Source: Pinus tabuliformis (lineage: Eukaryota > Streptophyta > Pinopsida > Pinales > Pinaceae). Taken from it: a stretch of 64,000 nucleotides of DNA. The notes beneath the pieces are model-generated. The model saw only the letters and a list, made by a program, of their open reading frames with translations. It ran no database searches and was not told the DNA's origin. Made by a program: the position numbers and the translations under genes. The stretch covers positions 888,322,184 to 888,386,183 of the forward strand of contig CM062817.1 of NCBI GenBank assembly GCA_031772625.1, in the 5' to 3' direction. Below are positions 55,288 to 64,000 of this stretch, in pieces (the first letter of the stretch is position 1; every line of letters begins with the position of its first letter).

Positions 55288-56454
55288 ATGGTAGAACCCA
55301 AGAGCAGGGAAGAGATGGCTTTCGACAGCCTTTTCAGGGCCCTGAGTGACTTGTCTAAGGGACAGAAAGACATGCTGGAAGAGATCAAGTTGCAGAACAG
55401 AGAGAGGACCACGCCTAGAGGGTTTTTGTGTGGGGCAATGTCTGGGGCCTCTCAGCCATTCGATCACCCCTCACCAACAGCGCAACGCCCTTTAGTCAGT
55501 GTGCCAACTCGTGCCACACTGTATTCCTTCGTGCCAGTGGCACAGATCGAGCTTGCAGGGAGGAAGAACCCCCTCAGGTGGGAGATTACTTCAGAGAGTG
55601 GTAGTCTATGGATGAAGACTTTAAAGAAGCCATCTCCTTCAGAGATTACTACAAGATCAAGCAGAGTGAGAAGAACAAGGGTATGGAGGACAAGGGACCC
55701 AGAACTACGAGCTGCAGAGAACCATAGGGAGGATGTGTTTCCCTACTTTCGATAGCACTACCAAGTGCACGATAAGGGCTTGGGTTGAGAAGATGGACAC
55801 CTACTTCCAACTCAACTGGATGACAAAGCAGGAAGCCATTAAGATGGCCACGCTACACATGGAGGGGGAAGCCCATGATTGGTGGTTTCATGGCTTGACC
55901 ACCCTAGGGCATGCCCCATAGTTTCTTATGAGGAATTCACCAGGAGGGTGGTGGAGCGATTTGATCAGAGGGATCCAGAGGCTTATTTCAGAGAGCTGAC
56001 CCAACTGTGCCAAATAGGCAACCCAAAGTAGTACTTTTCAGATTTTCTATGTGTGTTAGTGATGGTCCCGGAGCTATTCGAGGCAAGGAGGGTGTATACA
56101 TTCATTAAGGGCTTTCTTGAACCCTTGCATGGACTGGTGAAGTCACGCAGACCCTCCAAACTGCAGGAAGCATTCTTGTGTGCTAGAGATCTAAAGGGGG
56201 CCATCCCCAAGACTAGAGCACCATTTCTTGCACGGACCCCTTTCCCACAGAAGGGGCATGAGACTAGACCTCCACCGCAGAGGACCACACAGGGGAGGGG
56301 GCAGTTAGATGAGGAGACACGAAAGGACCTCCGAAGGAGGAAGCTATGCTTCACATTCATAGAGCCCTTTGTAACTGGCCATCAATGCACTGCAGGTAGA
56401 GCACACTACATTGAGGTCTTTTCTGACAGTGACGAGGAGGATGAGGTGGAGTAG
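55288..56454 (+). CDS. gypsy-G gag (fossil)
   Basis: N-terminal EEMAFDSLFRALSDLSKGQK, Gag core motifs KMDTYFQLNWMTKQEAIKMA and HMEGEAHDWWFHGLTTLGHA (55.78-55.92 kb), then a Lys/Arg-rich segment and a Cys/His knuckle region near 56.35 kb followed by FSDSDEEDEVE. Equivalent to gypsy-D gag. Several breaks. Confidence 0.7.
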
Positions 56455-56629
56455 GATCGCGGTGGGACGAATGGAAAGAGTCCAACAGACAGAGGGCCAC
56501 CATCACCACCTCCACAGGGAGGGGAATCTCTTGCCCCAACAGGAGGATTTCTTGCTTCTTTATGCAGGATTCCTAAATTTTTGACACTGAAGATCAGAGT
56601 CACCGTACAAGGGCAGAGGGTGTCAGTTC

Positions 56630-58450
56630 TAGTTGACAGTGGGGCCACTCACAATTTCATAAATGGCTAGTTGGTCCAGAGGAGAGGCCTTACCACAACA
56701 GAGTTTGAGGGCTTCTCCGTCCTAATACCCGGTGACCGTACCATCTAGTGCACTAGATATGTGCCCTCCTTGACAGTGGTTATGGGAAACTACTCGATGA
56801 TGGACCATTTCTTTGTGGTCGATGTGCTAGACACCAACATGGTGATGGGTGTCCAGTGGCTATATTCCCTTGGGCGAGTCACGACAGGGTGGAGGAAACC
56901 AAAGATGGAGTTCATGCGGCTAGATGGCAAACTGGTAGCCTTGAGAGGCATGCAGTCTTACCCACCTCAGACAGTTTCAGCCCCCAAGATGAAGGCAGAC
57001 CTACGACATGGGGACATTGCATGGGCAGTTGAGCTGAGGATCTTAGAGGCTGGGGGACAGGTGCAACCACCACTAGCAGACATACAGGCTTTGCTAGACA
57101 GGTATGCAGTAGTGTTTGGGGACATTCCACCAGGGCAACCACCAGACAGGGGATTTGAGCACACTATTAAGTTGGAGCCGGGTGTTCAGGAAATGATCAC
57201 TACTTCTTACAGGCATCCCAAAGCCTATAAGGATGAGATAGAGAAGGCCATCTAGGCGCTACTTGCATTGGGCCATATCAGGCCAAGTTCCAGTCCTTTT
57301 GCTTCTTCAGTGGTGCTGGTGAAGAAGAAGGATGAAACTCTTTGAATGTGCATTGACTACTGAGCCCTCAATTGGAAGACACTAAAGAACCGGTACCCTA
57401 TTCCCCGCATAGATGAGCTGATGGATGAGCATAGAGGAGCCAAGTACTTCTCTAAGATTGATTTGCGTTCAGGGTACCACCAGTTCAGGGTCAGGGATCA
57501 GGATATCCCTAAGACTGCTTTTCGGTGCCACTATGGGCACTTTGAGTTTCTGGTCATGCCATTTGGGCTAACCAACACTCCGACCACCTTCCAGTCATGC
57601 ATGAACCATGTCTTCCAAGGATAGTTGAGGAGGTTTGTGCCATTGTTCTTCGACGACATTTTGATTTACAGCCGGACATGGGAGGAGCACCTCCAACACT
57701 TGGAGGAGGTATTGTGCATTCTGGAGGAGCAACAGTTTTATGCCAAGACCTCCAAGTGCAAGTTTGGGTTGACAGAGATGCTCTACCTAAGGCATATCAT
57801 TGGAGCTGATGGGATGAAGGTCCATGAGGAGAAGATTCAGGCCATCCGGGATTGGCCAGTACACCGAGATGTGACTACGTTGAGGGCCTTCTTGGGTATT
57901 TGCACCTACTACAGGAAGTTTGTCAAGGGGTTCTTACAACTAGCAACACCCTTGACTGACTTGACCAAGAAGGGGGCTTTCGCATGGATTGATGTAGCAC
58001 AGATTGCCTTCGATCGGCTCAAGGCAGTGATGAGCAGTTGCCCTGTTTTGGCACTTCCATATTATTCCCAGCCATTCACAGTGGAGTGTCATGCATCTGG
58101 GGTAGAAATTGGAGCGATATTGTCACAGGAGGGGCATCCCATTGCTTTCGAGAGTCGAAAGCTCCTAACGCATGAGCTGTCATATTCCATATATGACAAG
58201 GAGATGCTGGCCTTTATGCATGCATTGGCCAAGTTTCACCAGTACTTGGTGGGCAACCGGTTCAGAGTGAAGACTAATCACAACAGTCTTCGACATTTCA
58301 TGGGGCAGCAGGGCCTCAATGACAAGCAACAGAGATGGGTGAGCAAGGTGCAAGCTTATGACTTCGAGATAGAGTATGTGCGAGGGAAGCACATTGTGGT
58401 GGCCGATGCTCTATCTCGAAGACCAGCTGGGTTATCTGCCATGATTGGAA
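56630..58450 (+). CDS. gypsy-G protease, reverse transcriptase and RNase H (fossil)
   Basis: Protease active-site area [10 protein letters not shown] near 56632. The frame 56761-57255 covers the rest, with [13 protein letters not shown] and [18 protein letters not shown]. Reverse transcriptase shows [32 protein letters not shown] and catalytic FFDDILIYS near 57646. The frame 57625-58536 carries the thumb and RNase [19 protein letters not shown], then [19 protein letters not shown] and [10 protein letters not shown] near 58.41 kb. Several breaks lie along the span. Confidence 0.8.
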
Positions 58451-58539
58451 GGCTCAGTTGTTGGTGGAGTACTCCAAGGATAGGAGGGCATGCAAGGTAT
58501 TGGAGGGTACCCATGCAGATGAGCGTTACCGTGTGATGG

Positions 58540-59901
58540 ATGAGGTCATCTATTACAAGGGGCGCATTTACTTAGTGCCCAACTTGCAGTTGAGGGAGAG
58601 GGTACTCCAGGCAGCACATGATTCACCACTGTCCGAGCACCAGGGGTTGCGAAAGACTTATATGGCTGTCTAAGAGAGATTCATGTGGAAGTGAGGACGT
58701 GCTGCAGCACGTACGGGAGTGTGAGGCTTGTCAGTGGAACAAGGGGGAGTTGACCCACCCTGTAGGATTGCTACAACCACTTTCCATCTTGGAGGGGAAA
58801 TAGGAAAGTATTTCGATGGATTTCATCATAAGGCTCCCCACAGTGCAAGGGAAGGATTGGATATACGTAGTGGTCGACAGGTTGACCAAATTTGCCCACT
58901 TCTTCGCCATTCCCACTAGGTATAAGACTGCACAGTTTACTGAGTTGTTCTTTCAGGAGATTTTCAGATTGGATGGGCTCCCCAAGAACATAGTGAGCGA
59001 CAAGGACATCAGATTCGTGGGAGGCGTTTGGCAGGAACTCTTCAGGCTCGTCGGGACGGAGCTCACTCCTAGCACCAGCTATCACCCTCATATAGATGGC
59101 CATACGGAGAGAGTTAATCAGTGGCTGGACGGGTACCTGAGGAACTACATGACCGGTCAGCAGAAGTCTTGGATTCGGTGGTTGTATCTGGGCGAGTACT
59201 GCTACAACACCACGCACCACATGTCTATCGGTATGACTCCTTTCCGTGCTCTTTATGGATATGATGCATTGTCTTTTGCTGATATTGTTTTTGGAGATAG
59301 TTGTGCCCCAAAGGCCAAAGATTGGGTCCAATAGAGCTAAGATATCCTTAAGGCTCTCAAGGATAATTTCGTGACAACCCAAAATCAGCAGAAAGTTTAC
59401 GTATACTGACACATGATAGAGAGACACTTTGAGGAGGGGGACTTGGTATACCTTCGGCTATAGCCTTATAGGCAGTCCACGCTGAAACAAAAGGGGGCCG
59501 AGAAGCTACAACCACGCTTCTATGGGCCCTACCGTGTGACTAGACGAGTTGGGGAGGTGGCATATGAGCTGGAGTTGCCTCAGGGGAGTAGGATCCACAA
59601 CGTTTTTCATGTCTCATGCCTTAAGAAGGTGTTAGGACAAGAGGTGACTGCAACAGCTGATCTACCCCCACTAGATGATGAGGGCCACTTGGTGTTGGAA
59701 TCGGAGGCCATTTTGGAGAGCAAGGAGAGGAGACTGAAGAGTAGGACCATCAGGGAATTCTTCGTGCATTGGAAGAACTTGCCGGATGAGGGTGCCACCT
59801 GGGAAGGTGAGCACATATTGGAGCACCCAACTTTGAGGTTGCTTGAGGGAAAACAACATTTGGGAGGTGAGCACTGTCATGTCCCTTCTCAAAAACCTTA
59901 G
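58540..59901 (+). CDS. gypsy-G integrase and chromodomain (fossil)
   Basis: Integrase finger around HDSPLSEHQGLRKTY and CEACQWNKGE (58.61-58.75 kb). The core frame 58816-59334 has MDFIIRLPTVQGKDWIYVVV, VSDKDIRFVGGVWQEL and HMSIGMTPFRALYGYD. The C-terminal part VAYELELPQGSRIHNVFHVS is followed by chromodomain IREFFVHWKNLPDEGATWEG near 59.75-59.81 kb. It leads into the 3' LTR at 59875. A few breaks. Confidence 0.8.
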
Positions 59902-60947
59902 TGACAGGGTGCTGCTACACCATTTTGCACATTTTTGACTTAGGAAGAGGGCCCCACACTTCGACTTAGGGACTTGGGCCAAATTGACTTTATTTGGCAG
60001 CTAGTGGAATGTGGGGGCCACCCACATGGGGAATTCAAACTAGCCATTCAATATGATTGGAGGGAAATTGAATGGATGGATGGAGGGGCCCACATGAGGC
60101 TAAGGAGGCCCAAAGAGATATAAGGAGAGATCAACTCTCATTTTGGCTCATCTTTGACATTTGCAAACAAACACACATCTGTTTTAGATCACGCAGAGGG
60201 AGTTTTGGACCAGCAGGGATAACATAGCTTGTCGGGAGGTCAGGGAGCTGAGGTAGCAGCATTGGACAGCCATTTTCGTTGAAGCTTTCGGCCAGCTGAA
60301 CCAACATTCCAGCAATTCGAATCGCTGGGCTGAGGGACAACGCAAAGGCCACGCAACAGATTTTCGTGGTACTCTAGAACAACTGAGTTGGGCCAAGAGA
60401 TCATCCGGGAAGTTTAGGATTGGATAGCATGGGTGAACTCAACATTTTGGAGGAGTTTTCAGGTGGATTTACAGGCATTTTCCAGCATGTCGAAATTGGC
60501 AGCTAGAGCTGAGGTGAGGCTCTAAGGGGATCGAAAATCAGAAGTCCAAACTAGCTAATTTCCCTTCTGGGTTTCTCTGGGTTTTGGCCAAGGAATCCGG
60601 GGTTAAAAGCATATAAATTTATGGGCAGTTTTAGTGCACCTTCCATCCATTCAAACTTCAGCATAGCAGTAGTTTTCTGAGCAGCGCAATGCTGATTGGT
60701 GTAGCAGCTGGGCATCATTCAACTTAACCATTTTCCTACTTGGGTTTGGTCCTGCTTGTCCTTTGAGACAAGCCCATGTGCACCATTCCATCATCTATTG
60801 TATTTGACTTGTAGAAATATAATAAAATGGCTCAGAAGTTCTCAATTTGCAGCTTTTATATGGGTGTTTGCTGAATATTTCGTTTTTGTATTCGCTGCAT
60901 GTATTATTTGCTTGTTATCACTTGTATTCCTGTTTAGGATCATTACA
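59875..60947 (+). repeat. gypsy-G 3' LTR
   Basis: TGTCATGTCCCTTCTC to TTTAGGATCATTACA, shorter than the 5' LTR by one internal block of about 190 bp at 60182, otherwise collinear. Confidence 0.85.
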
Positions 60948-61395
60948 ACATCACTGTTGGATGCCCTAACCAGACCGTGAAGCCACAACAACGTGCACAA
61001 AGCTAGAAAGTGTAAAAGGTATGTTGTGTTGATGTGTTTAAGTTGGATTGTTGCTAAGTGGATGTTGACCTAGTGTAGGAAAGTTTGTATTAGGCATCTT
61101 AAGGTTGTTGGAGGGCAACAAGTAGGTGGTCAAAGTAGCCCTAGATCAGTTGCCAAGAAGGACATTGACAGCTGTAAGGAGGGTGAAGTTTGGAGGCTGT
61201 AGCATTGACACCTTGAAGGACAAACGACAACTAATTGTGCAAACTGGATCTAACCAAGTTCATTGTTGGAGAAGGACATCTTGCAGTGATAGGTGGCATC
61301 CCTTCGACCCAAAATTTGTCTTCATTGGAGCAGCACAGGAAGGCATTAGAGGGAATAAGTCCCAAAGGAGTTGAGGAGCAACAATGGGCAATTGA

Positions 61396-61427
61396 GAGTT
61401 GTTCACAAACAGAGTTGTGAACAACTC
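61396..61427. repeat. 13 bp perfect inverted repeat
   Basis: Arms GAGTTGTTCACAA and TTGTGAACAACTC with a 6-base loop ACAGAG. It is not followed by a T run and lies in unassigned DNA. Confidence 0.75.
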
Positions 61428-61866
61428 AACAAAAGACCCTATGTGCTGAGAGCTAGCCCTATGTGGACCTAGTGGAGGAATGTGGACCCAGGTGGGAGAA
61501 ATGATGAATGGGGTTATAATGAGTGGAAATGGGGAAATATATGTGGATGAGGGAGTGGGACCACACAATCAAAATTAGGATTTCCTATGAAATACCATCC
61601 CTGAAACCAAATGGTCAATACAAGAGATTTCACGAGACTAGAATTCAAGGTTAATATCCAAAAGGGGTCTAGGGGATGAGAGCACAGACCTAGCCCATTC
61701 TTTCCATCGAATTCCCCCATTAATCCATGCCCAACAATGTCCATGATAAGCAAACTACAATACTCAATTACTATTAAAATTCGGGTACCAGAGGACAAGT
61801 GGTTCCCTAAGGCTTTGATCTTTGACCTAGGGAAAAGTGTCCAAATTTATTTTTTATTTTTCTCCT

Positions 61867-62000
61867 AAAGTGACTTTATAAGTGGTAAAGTCAATTTAAT
61901 TTAAAAGTGACTTTATAAATGGTAAAGTTACATTCTAATTTAAAAGTGACTTTATAAGTGGTAAAGTTACATTCTAATTTAAAGGTGACTTTATTAAAGT
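61867..62000 (+). repeat. About 39 bp tandem repeat AAAGTGACTTTATAA
   Basis: Three full units and a partial fourth begin AAAGTGACTTTAT or AAAGGTGACTTTAT at 61867, 61904, 61943 and 61981. The middle of each has GTGGTAAAGTTACATTCTAA or a close variant. Confidence 0.8.
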
Positions 62001-62926
62001 CAACGAAGAATTAGAAAGTGAAAAAGTGACTATGGAAATAAAAGGCTAAGTGGGTCTTTATTTAAGTGGGTGAGTTAAAAAATAGAAAGTGAGAATTAAA
62101 TGTACATTTATTCTCATCCCTAGATCTAAATGAATCTCATCGATTAGATCTTAGGGTAACCCAAGAGGTCATTTAGAGAGTAAAAGGAGAAGAGAAGAGG
62201 AGAAGATCATTCATTCTTTCATGAGTATTTGAGAGAAAGAGAAGAAAGAGCAAGGAGAAAATTTCTGAGCAGTGAGGAAGTGAAGGAAAGCAGCAAGAAG
62301 ACGTTTCAGCAAATTTTGGTAGCAGCATTTATTGGCATGCATCCTAAGGCAAAACTGTATAGCAGGAGAAAGGCACAATTATCGAGGAAAAGGGACAACA
62401 CAAAAATCGAGGAAGAGGGGCAGTAGCAAGGGCACGAATTTCAAGGCAGATTTGGGCACGAATTTCCAGGTTGGCTGTACAACATTTAAGGTTGTTTTAT
62501 TGCTGGAAAATTTCTATTTTGGTTGTTTGTTGATTGGCACGATTTTTGAGGCAGAGTGAAAGCATGAAAATCGAGATAAGTTGTAATTTGTGGTTGCTGG
62601 AATTTTTTACTGTATTTCATTTTCTCTGTAAAAGCATTTTCAGAAATAAAGAAGAGCTCTCAAACTGGTTTTCCCCAAGAGTTGTAGGGGGTTTTTCCAG
62701 GGTCACATTGACCAAAAATCACTGTGTTATTTTCTGTGTGTGACTGTCATAATTTTGCTATGTTTTATTGTTGCAATTTCATCAGTTGTGAAATCTCTAA
62801 ATTTGTGTTTTCAGAAAAATATTGTCATTTCCAGATTTTAGAATTTTTATCATGCTTGGATTTAAAACTAAATGCATGGAGTGATAAAGAAAACTGATAA
62901 CTAGAGTGGGGGTTGGAATTTCTTCA

Positions 62927-64000
62927 TGGTATCAGAGGTTGGTTGGCTGAAAAGTGCAGTTTGGGACAGCAAAGTGAAAATTATAGCAAACTGATTTTTC
63001 CACAGAAAACAGAAACCTTTACTACAGATTTGAAAATTTCAGTTTGGTAGGACAGTGAAACATGTCTTTGGGTTTTTGAGAGTTGAAGATAGGTTGGATG
63101 GGCAAAACAACTACAGTGCATAGGAGAGAACCCAGAGCATCTTTGAGGAAGTAGAAGTCTGGGGCATTATTGTAAATACCACACAGAGCCCAGTAGTAGT
63201 ACCTGCTGACCCTGTATAGTTGGCAAAGTTTAACAAAAAGAATGCCAAGGAAAAAAGATTGATTCTAGAAGGAATCAAAGACCATGTCATTCCTCATGTG
63301 AGAGGAAACACTTACGCACATGAGATGTGGGCAACCTTGACCAGTCTTTACCAGAGCTCAAATGAAAACAGAAAAATGGTCCTAAAGGAGAACTAAAGGC
63401 CATTAAAATGGCTAAGACTGACAGTGCTACAACATACCTCACAAAGATCACTTTAGTGAGAGATGAGTTGGCCGCTGTAGGTGAGATCATTACACCCACT
63501 GAGTTGGTGAGGATTGCTTTAAATGGTCTTCCCAAGACTTGGGAGAATTTTGTGGATGGCATTGTTGCACGGGAAAACCTTCTCGATTGGGAGAGGTTCT
63601 GGGATGATTGCATTCAGAATGAGATAAAAAAGAACCATCTTGGGGCAACCAAATAGGTGGAGGATGACAATGTGGCATTGTTAGCAAGAGGCAAGAAGGG
63701 CAGAGCAAGGAAGCAAGCTTCCAACAATGTAGGCAAAGGCAAAGGTAAAGGCAAGCAACAGAACAAGGAGAAGGACTATTCCAAAGTCAAATGTTGGAAT
63801 TGTCAAAAGTTGGGACACTATGCTGTTGTGTGTCTGGAGAAGAAGAACAAGAAAGGGAAAGACAAACCCATGGCAGCTTCTGCAGAGATAGAGAGCTTCT
63901 TAGAGAGCTTTGATCGGGAGTTTGGGTTCATAGCTTGTGAGGCCACTAGTGTAGGATCACTTGCCATACAGGTTCAGAGGGAGTGTGCATTCCTCGCTAC
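62927..64000 (+). mobile_element. copia-E, primer site and gag, runs off the window
   Basis: The LTR ends AATTTCTTCA at 62926 and the primer site TGGTATCAGAGG follows at 62927-62938, as in copia-A. Gag is visible from about 63.09 kb: LILEGIKDHVIPHVRGN, a frame at 63408-63656 (TYLTKITLVRDELAAVGEII; ARENLLDWERFWDD), then a zinc knuckle CWNCQKLGHYAVVC at 63794-63835 after a Lys/Gly-rich linker. It is the same Gag type as copia-A but clearly a separate family. A few breaks are present. Pol, if any, lies beyond 64000. Confidence 0.7.

Larger units (their letters stand above)
53852..60947 (+). mobile_element. gypsy-G, chromodomain Ty3/gypsy element
   Basis: LTRs at 53852-55117 (1266 bp) and 59875-60947 (1073 bp), both TGTCATGTCCC to GATCATTACA. 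The primer site TGGTATTAGAGC starts at 55119. Domain order is gag (55.3-56.2 kb), knuckle (about 56.35), protease (56.63-56.9), reverse transcriptase (57.34-57.7), RNase H (58.06-58.43), integrase finger and core (58.6-59.33), and chromodomain (59.73-59.83). It is the same branch as gypsy-D with clearly alignable proteins but different LTRs. Flanks ACAAG and ACATC are not a convincing target duplication. The LTR pair differs by around 5 percent by eye, and the 3' LTR lacks about 190 bp. Gag-pol has roughly ten breaks. Confidence 0.85.
60948..62926 (+). other. Upstream and LTR sequence of copia-E; left border unresolved
   Basis: The right part (about 62.1-62.93 kb) is the end of a copia LTR: CAAACTGGTTTTCCCC, GGGGGTTTTTCCAGGG and AAAAATCACTGTGT resemble the copia-A LTR end block. 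The left part (60.95-61.86 kb) has no recognised motif apart from a 13 bp perfect inverted repeat at 61396-61427. I could not find a convincing LTR start, so the LTR may be 0.8-2 kb long. Confidence 0.4.

Noticed and set aside
53847-60952. Target duplication of gypsy-G (ACAAG and ACATC)
   Set aside because: Only three of five bases agree, not enough to claim it.
1-64000. tRNA or rRNA genes
   Set aside because: I looked for clover-leaf arms with box A/B words and for rRNA cores and saw none. TGGTATCAGAGC hits are retroelement primer sites.

Overview
The window is repeat-filled plant nuclear DNA. Nested LTR retrotransposons of Ty1/copia and Ty3/gypsy type, old solo LTRs and host-gene scraps cover nearly all of it. 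Very long LTRs, deep nesting, LTR pairs that differ by about one to several percent, and short scattered host exons suggest a large-genome seed plant. A gymnosperm such as a conifer is my best guess, but the sequence alone does not prove it. I see no rRNA, tRNA or CRISPR array and no complete host gene.

Layout, left to right. 1-731: minus-strand Ty3/gypsy protease fragment. 732-4975: minus-strand copia relic ('copia-B', copy 1) with a solo LTR of a second copia family ('copia-A') inserted in its LTR. 4976-6.36 kb: 5' part of a third copia element ('copia-C'). 6.36-8.76 kb: minus-strand 5' part of a copia-A element. 8.76-10.86 kb: unassigned. 10.86-21.58 kb: a gypsy derivative ('gypsy-H') that carries an N-terminal piece of the cohesin regulator PDS5 next to a Gag-type zinc knuckle, split by two giant solo LTRs of 'family F'. 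21.6-24.8 kb: copia-B-like 5' part with gag. 24.8-30.5 kb: copia-A element, split by a 1.6 kb solo LTR ('K'). 30.5-49.8 kb: second copia-B copy, split by chromodomain gypsy 'D' (30534-46834), itself split by family F element 35797-44604. 49.8-51.5 kb: two exons of an unidentified host gene. 51.5-53.1 kb: 3' part of a minus-strand copia ('J'). 53.85-60.95 kb: chromodomain gypsy 'G'. 60.95-64 kb: copia-like element 'E' with LTR end, primer site and gag running off the window.

Insertion order can be read from target duplications: F (AGGCT) went into D (CTTAT), which went into copia-B copy 2. Giant solo LTRs went into gypsy-H, copia-A solo LTR (TCTTT) into copia-B copy 1, and K into copia-A.

The most unusual items are: (1) family F, with 3.2-3.9 kb LTRs, a Tat/Ogre-like primer site repeated three times, no pol, and one open 485-codon frame joining a Gag domain to a long coiled coil and a basic tail; and (2) the PDS5 segment carried in gypsy-H in frame with a Gag-type zinc knuckle. 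All positions were read by eye; family names rest on motifs, not database searches.
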